Source: an uncultured Ilumatobacter sp. (GTDB lineage Bacteria; Actinomycetota; Acidimicrobiia; Acidimicrobiales; Ilumatobacteraceae). Taken from it: a stretch of DNA of 5,231 nucleotides. Made by a program: the position numbers and the translations under genes. The notes under the pieces were generated by a model. The model was given only the letters and a program-made list of their open reading frames with translations, ran no database searches and was not told the origin of the DNA. Positions 1 through 5,231 of this stretch are shown here, piece by piece. Within the stretch, counting starts at the first letter, position 1. Every line of letters begins with the position of its first letter. The stretch lies in assembly GCA_937891565.1 (NCBI GenBank), contig CALAHA010000153.1, forward strand, positions 1 to 5,231, in the 5' to 3' direction.

Positions 1-583
1 CGGCCACCAATTGGTCGTCGACGGCTTCGTTCGCGAGCAGGCGATGGAAAAGCAATGAGCCTGCCATTGAACCGAGTGCCTGCATCGGCACGACGCCGGC
101 GCGTAGTTGGCCGGTCTCTTCTCCCAGCCTGACGATCGCCGTGAACGTTTCGACGAGTTCGGCGATGAAACGATCGCGGACGGTGCCGACAGTGTCGTCG
201 TGTAGTGCCCGTTCGATCATGACGGCGATCATCTTCGTGCGCCCCTCGTCTCGGAGATCTGACGCAAGGTTGGTCAGCAGGGTGACGAGGTCATCGCGCA
301 CGATGCCTGTCAGTTCGCTCGCGGGTGGCACGTGTTTACCGACGGCTTGGAGCGTGGCATGGAGCAGGTCTGACCGATGCGGGTAATGCTTGTAGACGGT
401 GGTTCTGCTCACCTCGGCGGCAGCGGCGACCTTGGCGTGGGTGACCTCGTCGGGCCCGCTATCGAAGAGCAGCGCAACCGCGGCGTCGAGCACGGCCTGA
501 CGCGACCGCTCGATCCGAGGATCAACGGTGACGTTGGGGATCTCGGGCGCATCTGGATCGGAGGAGTTGGCGTCGAGGGTCAT
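1..583 (-). CDS. TetR/AcrR-family transcriptional regulator, C-terminus cut off by window edge
   Basis: Reading the minus strand from the ATG at 583-581 gives an open frame of 194 codons that is still open at the left edge, so the stop lies outside the window. After a flexible, acidic first 20 residues, residues 24-41 (IERSRQAVLDAAVALLFD) form helix 1. Residues 48-67 hold the TetR helix-turn-helix, with the hallmark VSRTTVYKHYPHRSDLL at 58-74. The remainder is helical and variable, as expected of the ligand-binding/dimerisation domain; TetR proteins are usually about 190-220 residues, so little is missing. No ATG or GTG lies in frame upstream, and the next GTG (codon 31) would cut into the DNA-binding domain, so the start is secure. 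The Shine-Dalgarno sequence is weak (only AAAGA about 10 bases upstream). The gene is divergent from the MMPL transporter, 71 bases away, which suggests it is the local repressor of that transporter. Family assignment is firm; target and ligand are inference. Confidence 0.93.
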   Translation of the reverse strand, partial: MTLDANSSDPDAPEIPNVTVDPRIERSRQAVLDAAVALLFDSGPDEVTHAKVAAAAEVSRTTVYKHYPHRSDLLHATLQAVGKHVPPASELTGIVRDDLVTLLTNLASDLRDEGRTKMIAVMIERALHDDTVGTVRDRFIAELVETFTAIVRLGEETGQLRAGVVPMQALGSMAGSLLFHRLLANEAVDDQLVA

Positions 584-586
584 GGG

Positions 587-604
587 TTGTGTCTTTGGAC
601 ACGA
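587..604. promoter_or_regulatory. Candidate operator (inverted repeat) in the divergent intergenic region
   Basis: GTGTC (589-593) and GACAC (598-602) form a perfect 5-bp inverted repeat around a TTTG spacer. The symmetry extends to T587/A604 with one mismatch (T588/G603). It sits 5 bases upstream of the regulator's start codon and about 50 bases upstream of the transporter's start. TetR dimers typically bind short palindromes in such divergent gaps, so this could serve both autorepression and control of the transporter. The repeat is short enough to occur by chance, so this is only a candidate. Confidence 0.35.
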
Positions 605-630
605 TGGCGGACGGGTCCTTGCCTTTCCGA

Positions 631-636
631 ATCCTA
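631..636 (-). promoter_or_regulatory. Possible -10 box of the TetR regulator promoter
   Basis: On the minus strand this reads TAGGAT, which fits the TAnnnT pattern of sigma70-type -10 elements common in actinobacteria. Transcription would start near 624 and give a leader of about 40 bases that contains the inverted repeat at 587-604. No good -35 hexamer is present at 16-18 bases (TTCATG at 17 bases is poor). Six-base matches are weak evidence. Confidence 0.25.
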
Positions 637-642
637 CTCGGC

Positions 643-646
643 AGGA
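643..646 (+). promoter_or_regulatory. Ribosome binding site that fixes the MMPL start
   Basis: AGGA at 643-646 lies 8 bases before the ATG at 655, which is ideal Shine-Dalgarno spacing. The same frame is open upstream to a GTG at 589 and an ATG at 604, but neither has a comparable purine-rich site. The 22 extra residues from 589 would also overlap the candidate operator. This supports 655 as the start. Confidence 0.65.
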
Positions 647-654
647 TAACCAAC

Positions 655-3036
655 ATGAACAATCTGTCCAATAGTGGTGTGCGCTCGGAAGTCGTCACAC
701 TGCCAGGTGCTGACGCATCGGTATGGGCGCGGCTTGGTTCGTTCGCGTTCCGTCGTCGCCGAGCGGTGTTGCTCGCCTGGATCGTCGTGTTTCTCGGAAC
801 CTTCGTGGCCGTTGGCGCCATCGGCAGCTCTTCAGAGAGCTCGTTTGAAAGCCCCGACTCCGATTCGCTCGCCGGGTTCGAGATCTTGAAAGACAATTTC
901 GGTGCGGGCGGCAGCTTCCTGTCCGGGTCGATCGTGTTTGAAGCAGAGCAGGGCGTCGGCGACGCCGAGGTCAAGTCGACCATGTCTGGCCTCTTTGACG
1001 AGATTGCTGCATTTGAAGAAATCGCATTGACAAGTCCGTACTCGTCGATCGGTGAGCAGCGCGGCCTCGTTGCGCCCGATGGACGGATCGCATACGCCAG
1101 CATCGACTTCGACGAGAACACCGACGAGATTCGGGCGAGTGAGATCGGCCGGGAGATCGACGTGCTCGTCAAGGCGACCGAACTTGAGGGCGTGAACATT
1201 GAGATCGGTGGCGCCGCACTTGCAGAGTTTGAGCCGCCCGAGTCGGAGCTCATCGGCCTCGCATTCGCCGTGGTCATCCTGATTCTCGCGTTCGGTTCGG
1301 TGCTGGCTATGGGCCTGCCGATCGGGGTGGCGTTGTTCGGCGTCGGAATTGGTGTTGGCACCATCACGCTGCTGACCAACGTGATGTCGATCCCCGATTT
1401 CGCAACGACGCTTGGTGCGATGATCGGCCTCGGTGTCGGTATTGACTACGCCCTCTTCATCGTGACCCGATACCGAGAGGGGACACGCGCCGGCATGTCG
1501 TCGCACGACGCCACAGTTCGCGCGATAGACACCGCAGGACGCGCTGTGCTGTTCGCCGGCCTGACCGTGGTCATCTCGCTGCTCGGTATGTTTGTCATGC
1601 AGCTGGCGTTCATCAATGGGCTGGCCACCGGTGCAGCGGTCACGGTCGCGATCACGATGGTCGCTTCGGTGACGCTCCTGCCAGCGCTCATTGGTTTCGC
1701 CGGCCCGCGAGTCGAAGTCACCCGCTGGCGCGGCCTCATCATGGCTGGCTTCATCGCCGTTGCGTTGCTCGCCGTCGGCCTCGGATTCCAGCCGGTTGCC
1801 GCCGCCTTTGCCGCCATGTCGCTGGGCACGCTGATCATGTCGTTCTTTCTCCCGGTTCTCCGCAAGGAATTGCCGCCACGGCCGGAGAAGCCACTGCGCG
1901 AAACCTGGTCGTACCGCTGGAGCCACTTCGTGCAGCGCAACCCATGGCCGATGGCAATTGGCGTAACGGTTCTGTTGCTCATCATGAGCATTCCCGTCCT
2001 CGGGCTCCGTCTCGGCTTCGGAGATGAGAGCACCTTCGCTGAGGGCACCACGACTCGCGACGCCTACGAGTTGCTCGCCGACGGCTTTGGTCCGGGAAGT
2101 AACGGCCCGCTGCTCGCCGTGGCGGAAGTCGACAACCCTGCACAGTTTGATGCAGCGCAAGATCTTGTTGTGGCGCTGAACGGCGCTGACGGCGTGGCCC
2201 GAGCGCTGGGCCCGATTCCGTCGGAAAACCAGCAGGCCTTCCAGATTTTCGTGGTTCCTGAGACCGGGCCACAGGACGAAGCCACCTCGACGCTCGTCCG
2301 GAGCCTCCGCGAGACGACGATTCCGGATGCGGTTGCCGACTCTGGTCTCGATGTGAAGTTGACCGGCGCAGTGGCATCGAGCGTCGACTTCTCTGACTAT
2401 CTCAGCGCACGGCTACCGGTGTTTTTCATCGCGGTGTTGAGTCTGTCGTTCCTACTCCTCATGATGGTGTTCCGCTCGATCTTGGTGCCGCTGAAAGCCG
2501 TGATCATGAACTTGCTATCGATCGGTGGCGCCTACGGCATCATCGTTGTCGTGTTCCAGTGGGGGTGGGGAGTGAGCTTGCTCGGCACTGGCAGCGGTCC
2601 GATCGAACCGTTCCTCCCGATGATGTTGTTTGCCATCGTGTTCGGCCTCTCGATGGACTACGAGGTCTTCTTGCTGTCCCGAGTCCGCGAGGAGTACGAC
2701 CGGACCGGCGACGCAAAGAACTCGGTCGCCGATGGCCTCGCCGCCACGGCCCGAGTCATCACCGCTGCGGCGGCAATCATGGTCGTGGTATTCGGTAGCT
2801 TCGTGCTCGAAGACGCCCGCGTCATCAAGATGTTTGGCCTCGGCCTCGCGTCTGCGGTCTTCCTCGACGCCACCCTCGTCCGTTTGTTGCTCGTGCCCGC
2901 CACGATGGAACTGCTTGGCGAGAAGAACTGGTGGCTACCGAAGTGGCTCGACCGCATCTTGCCGACCCTCAACGTCGAAGGTGGCAACGACGAAGTCGTC
3001 GAACCCGAACCAGAGCGCGAACTCGTCGACGCCTGA
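655..3036 (+). CDS. MMPL/RND-superfamily membrane transporter (efflux or lipid exporter)
   Basis: This 793-residue inner-membrane protein belongs to the MMPL branch of the RND superfamily, whose members use the proton gradient to export lipids, drugs or other hydrophobic compounds. The two-fold RND architecture is visible. TM1 is at about 37-57, followed by an extracytoplasmic porter domain (about 58-198) and a block of five helices (about 199-349). The second half has TM7 at about 430-451, a second porter domain (about 452-585), five helices (about 587-748) and an acidic tail. The MMPL proton-relay Asp-Tyr motifs are intact: GVGIDYALFIVTRYREG (D264, Y265) and GLSMDYEVFLLSRVREEY (D668, Y669). 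Between the halves, residues about 359-401 hold two extra hydrophobic stretches, suggesting 14 rather than 12 membrane segments. The frame is unbroken, ending in TGA at 3034-3036. Divergence from a TetR gene suggests ligand-induced expression. Family is secure; substrate is unknown, and drug versus lipid export cannot be decided here. Confidence 0.95.
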   Translation: MNNLSNSGVRSEVVTLPGADASVWARLGSFAFRRRRAVLLAWIVVFLGTFVAVGAIGSSSESSFESPDSDSLAGFEILKDNFGAGGSFLSGSIVFEAEQGVGDAEVKSTMSGLFDEIAAFEEIALTSPYSSIGEQRGLVAPDGRIAYASIDFDENTDEIRASEIGREIDVLVKATELEGVNIEIGGAALAEFEPPESELIGLAFAVVILILAFGSVLAMGLPIGVALFGVGIGVGTITLLTNVMSIPDFATTLGAMIGLGVGIDYALFIVTRYREGTRAGMSSHDATVRAIDTAGRAVLFAGLTVVISLLGMFVMQLAFINGLATGAAVTVAITMVASVTLLPALIGFAGPRVEVTRWRGLIMAGFIAVALLAVGLGFQPVAAAFAAMSLGTLIMSFFLPVLRKELPPRPEKPLRETWSYRWSHFVQRNPWPMAIGVTVLLLIMSIPVLGLRLGFGDESTFAEGTTTRDAYELLADGFGPGSNGPLLAVAEVDNPAQFDAAQDLVVALNGADGVARALGPIPSENQQAFQIFVVPETGPQDEATSTLVRSLRETTIPDAVADSGLDVKLTGAVASSVDFSDYLSARLPVFFIAVLSLSFLLLMMVFRSILVPLKAVIMNLLSIGGAYGIIVVVFQWGWGVSLLGTGSGPIEPFLPMMLFAIVFGLSMDYEVFLLSRVREEYDRTGDAKNSVADGLAATARVITAAAAIMVVVFGSFVLEDARVIKMFGLGLASAVFLDATLVRLLLVPATMELLGEKNWWLPKWLDRILPTLNVEGGNDEVVEPEPERELVDA

Positions 3037-3060
3037 GAAGTACAAGATTGAGCACCTGCG

Positions 3061-3091
3061 TGTCACACCTTGGTCAGACCAAAGTGTGACA
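3061..3091. terminator. 31-base near-perfect inverted repeat, probable bidirectional terminator
   Basis: TGTCACACCTTGGTC (3061-3075) is mirrored by GACCAAAGTGTGACA (3077-3091) around a single central A, with one mismatch (C3069 against A3083). The RNA hairpin would have about 13-14 pairs and a 3-5 base loop. It lies 24 bases after the transporter stop and 7 bases after the leuS stop, so it can serve both converging genes. No T-run follows the stem on either strand, so it resembles the U-less, I-shaped terminators described in actinobacteria. A protein-binding palindrome is the alternative, but the position between two stop codons favours termination. Confidence 0.75.
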
Positions 3092-3098
3092 GGACAGG

Positions 3099-5231
3099 TC
3101 AGACGACGATGTTGATCATTCGGCCGGGGACGACGATGAGCTTCTTGGGTTCGCCGCCCGCCAGGGCCTCGATGACTTTCGGGTCAGCGAGCGCTGCGGC
3201 TTCGATTGTCGCTTTGTCGGCATCGGTGGCAACGCTGACTCGGCTACGGACCTTGCCGTTGATCTGGATCGGCAGCTCGACTGTGTCGTCGACGAGCAGC
3301 AACGGATCGGCAACGGGGAAATCGACGTAGGTGATCGTGCCGCCATCATCGCGGCCGCTGCCGTGACCGAGCTTGCTCCAGAGCTCTTCGGCGATGTGCG
3401 GGACCAGCGGCGCCAGCATCGCGACCATTGGTTCCGCGACCTCGCGCGGCGTGGCGTCGAGCTTGGTGACAGCGTTGTTCAGCTCGATCAGCTTGGCGAT
3501 CGCGGTGTTGAAGTGCAGTTCGTCCATCTCGGTGCGAACGAAGTCGATCGTGCGATGCAGCAGCTTGAGCGTGTCCGCGTCGGCCGGTGTGTCGACGACG
3601 GTGCACTCGCCGGTCGACTCATCAATGACGTTGCGCCACAACCGCTGGAGGAACCGGTACATGCCGACGACGTCACGGGTTTCCCAGGGACGTGATGAGT
3701 CGAGCGGCCCGCCCGTCATCTCATAGAGGCGCAGCGTGTCAGCGCCGTAGGCCTCGTACATCTCGTCAGGCGACACGGCGTTCTTGAGGCTCTTGCCCAT
3801 CTTGCCGTACTCACGCGTGACTGGTTCGCCGTTGTGGGTCCAACCGTCATCGGTGTTGCCAACGACTTCGGCGGCCTCGACGTAGATCTCGCGCTCGTCC
3901 TTGAAGGCGTACGCCTGGATGTAGCCCTGGTTGAACAGACGCGCGTACGGCTCGACCGAGCTGACGTGGCCAAGGTCGAAGAGGACCTTGTGCCAGAAAC
4001 GGGCATACAGCAGGTGCAGCACGGCGTGCTCGACGCCGCCCACGTAGAGGTCGATGCCGCCGGGATGATCGGGCCGCACGTCGGTGCGCGGGCCCATCCA
4101 GTATTCCTCGTTCTCGACGGCACAGAACCGGTCGTCGTTGAGCGGATCGATGTAGCGCATCTGATACCAGCACGAGCCAGCCCACTGCGGCATCACGTTG
4201 CTGTCGCGACGGTAGGTCTGCAGGCCGTCACCCAGGTCGAGTTCGACGTTCATCCAGTCGTCGAGTCGGTCCAGCGGGCTCTCCGGATTAGACATGGCGT
4301 CATCGGCGTCGAACGTTCGGGGGGCAAATTGATCGGTCTCGGGCAGCTCGACCGGCAGCATCGAGTCGGGGACGCTGTGCGGGTTGCCGTCTGCGTCGTA
4401 GACAATTGGGAAGGGCTCGCCCCAGTAGCGCTGGCGGCTAAACAGCCAATCGCGAAGCTTGTAATTGACGGTGGTCTCACCGGCCCCGGATCGCTCGAGC
4501 CACGCGTTCATGACGGCAATACCTTCGACCTTGTTGACGAGCCCGTCGAGTTGCAGATGCTCATTCGTGCTGTTCACGTACGGGGCATCGCCGACGAAGG
4601 CTTCGGGCCACTGGCGGGTGTCGAGCGTGACGTCGAGGCCGCGCTCTTCGAACCAAGATGCTGGCGGCTCTTGGATTGCCGGAATTGGCAAATTGAACTT
4701 GCGGGCGAACTCGAAGTCGCGAGTGTCGCCGCACGGGACGGCCATGATCGCGCCGGTGCCGTAGCCCATCAGGACGTAGTCGGCAATCCAGATCGGCACC
4801 GGCTCGCCGTTGACCGGGTTGGTCGCATACGCGCCGGTGAACACGCCGGTCTTCTCGCGCGTGTCGTCTTGCAGCTCGAATTCCTTCTTGCCTTCCGCCT
4901 GTGTCCGGTAGGCAGCGATTTCTTCTGCTATTCCAGGTGTGCGGGCTGGGTCGGCAAGTTGATCGACGAACGGATGCTCGGGAGAGAGGACCATGAACGA
5001 CGCGCCGAACAACGTGTCGGGCCGCGTGGTGAAGACGCTGATCGGGCCAGCCTCGGAGGCGAAGTCAACCTTGGCGCCGTTGCTGCGCCCAATCCAGTTG
5101 CGCTGCATTGCCTTGATTGCATCGGTCCAGTCGAGCAGTTCGAGGTCATCGACCAGCCGGTCGGCGTATGTAGTGATGCGCATCATCCACTGGCGCATGT
5201 TGCGCTTGAACACGGGGAAGTTGCCGCGGTC
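3099..5231 (-). CDS. leuS: Leucyl-tRNA synthetase, N-terminus cut off by window edge
   Basis: This cytoplasmic class I aminoacyl-tRNA synthetase charges tRNA-Leu with leucine using ATP. The frame is open from the right edge to TGA at 3101-3099, giving 710 visible residues; about 180-210 N-terminal residues with the HIGH motif lie outside. Numbered from the right edge, the fragment starts DRGNFPVFKRNMRQW and continues MQRNWIGRS (about 42-50). The CP1 editing domain follows, with its threonine-rich motif TTRPDTLFG (68-76; bases 5004-5030) and MAVPCGDTRDFEFA (163-176; bases 4704-4745). Next come the synthetic-core motif DWLFSRQRYWGEPFPIVY (261-278), GGIDLYVGGVEHAVLHLLY (391-409) and the ATP-binding loop KMGKS (477-481; bases 3789-3803), a variant of KMSKS. 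The helical anticodon-binding domain (about 520-620) and the tRNA-contacting C-terminal domain ending GRMINIVV complete it. No frameshift or deletion is visible. It converges on the MMPL gene with a shared hairpin between. The GTG at 5213 is internal, not the true start. Confidence 0.98.
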   Translation of the reverse strand, partial: DRGNFPVFKRNMRQWMMRITTYADRLVDDLELLDWTDAIKAMQRNWIGRSNGAKVDFASEAGPISVFTTRPDTLFGASFMVLSPEHPFVDQLADPARTPGIAEEIAAYRTQAEGKKEFELQDDTREKTGVFTGAYATNPVNGEPVPIWIADYVLMGYGTGAIMAVPCGDTRDFEFARKFNLPIPAIQEPPASWFEERGLDVTLDTRQWPEAFVGDAPYVNSTNEHLQLDGLVNKVEGIAVMNAWLERSGAGETTVNYKLRDWLFSRQRYWGEPFPIVYDADGNPHSVPDSMLPVELPETDQFAPRTFDADDAMSNPESPLDRLDDWMNVELDLGDGLQTYRRDSNVMPQWAGSCWYQMRYIDPLNDDRFCAVENEEYWMGPRTDVRPDHPGGIDLYVGGVEHAVLHLLYARFWHKVLFDLGHVSSVEPYARLFNQGYIQAYAFKDEREIYVEAAEVVGNTDDGWTHNGEPVTREYGKMGKSLKNAVSPDEMYEAYGADTLRLYEMTGGPLDSSRPWETRDVVGMYRFLQRLWRNVIDESTGECTVVDTPADADTLKLLHRTIDFVRTEMDELHFNTAIAKLIELNNAVTKLDATPREVAEPMVAMLAPLVPHIAEELWSKLGHGSGRDDGGTITYVDFPVADPLLLVDDTVELPIQINGKVRSRVSVATDADKATIEAAALADPKVIEALAGGEPKKLIVVPGRMINIVV

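Noticed and set aside
377..649. Plus-strand open frame of 90 codons opposite the TetR gene
   Set aside because: It lies antisense to the TetR helix-turn-helix coding region and is Gly-rich with no motif. The minus-strand TetR frame explains this DNA.
589..654. Upstream GTG (589) or ATG (604) as the MMPL start, adding 22 or 17 residues
   Set aside because: Neither has a good ribosome binding site, whereas AGGA sits 8 bases before the ATG at 655. The extra residues also show no hydrophobic or conserved character needed for the family's N-terminus.
522..1379. Minus-strand open frame of 285 codons covering the intergenic region and the start of the MMPL gene
   Set aside because: Low-complexity Ser/Pro/Thr/Arg-rich translation without a domain. 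It overlaps both the true TetR start and the MMPL N-terminus in another frame.
832..2160. Long minus-strand open frame of 442 codons antisense to the MMPL gene
   Set aside because: The translation is rich in His, Arg, Glu, Gln and Asp with no recognisable domain, as expected from the reverse complement of a GC-rich membrane protein gene. The plus-strand frame has clear MMPL motifs along the same stretch.
3061..3091. CRP-like binding site suggested by TCACA and TGTGA in the palindrome
   Set aside because: The half-sites are in the opposite orientation to a CRP consensus (TGTGA then TCACA) and the spacing is wrong. Its location between two stop codons favours a terminator.
3363..3726. Plus-strand open frames of 110 and 117 codons opposite leuS
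   Set aside because: They are mutually overlapping frames antisense to the well-conserved LeuS anticodon-binding region, with no recognisable domain.

Overview
The window is a compact, high-GC (roughly 60% by eye) bacterial chromosomal segment with three protein-coding genes and almost no spare DNA. The long leucyl-tRNA synthetase fragment has features I associate with actinobacterial enzymes: a KMGKS catalytic loop and the stretches RGNFPVFKRN, LRLYEMTGGPLDSSRPW and GRMINIVV. The transporter also has an actinobacterial-type MMPL sequence. My best guess is Actinomycetota, possibly an Acidimicrobiia/Ilumatobacter-like lineage. That finer placement is an inference from recalled sequence style and was not tested by a search.

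Layout: (1) Bases 1-583, minus strand: a TetR-family transcriptional regulator. Its N-terminal DNA-binding domain and most of its ligand domain are visible; the C-terminus runs off the left edge. (2) Bases 584-654: a 71-base divergent intergenic region. It holds a 5-bp inverted repeat that could be an operator, a possible -10 box for the regulator, and a clear ribosome binding site for the next gene. (3) Bases 655-3036, plus strand: a 793-residue MMPL/RND-family membrane transporter with two MMPL repeats and an apparent extra pair of membrane segments between them. (4) Bases 3037-3098: a short convergent intergenic region holding a near-perfect 31-base inverted repeat, probably a bidirectional terminator. 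(5) Bases 3099-5231, minus strand: leucyl-tRNA synthetase, 710 residues visible, with the N-terminus beyond the right edge.

The regulator and transporter form a typical divergent regulator-efflux pair. The regulator probably represses the transporter and perhaps itself, with relief when a small hydrophobic ligand binds. The ligand and exported substrate cannot be read from the sequence. leuS is a housekeeping gene that converges on the transporter and is separated from it by the hairpin; nothing links the two functionally.

I see no mobile element, CRISPR array, RNA gene or undescribed multi-gene system. The points most worth a second look are the extra membrane hairpin in the transporter, the U-tract-less palindrome between the convergent genes, the candidate operator, and the variant editing-site motif in LeuS.
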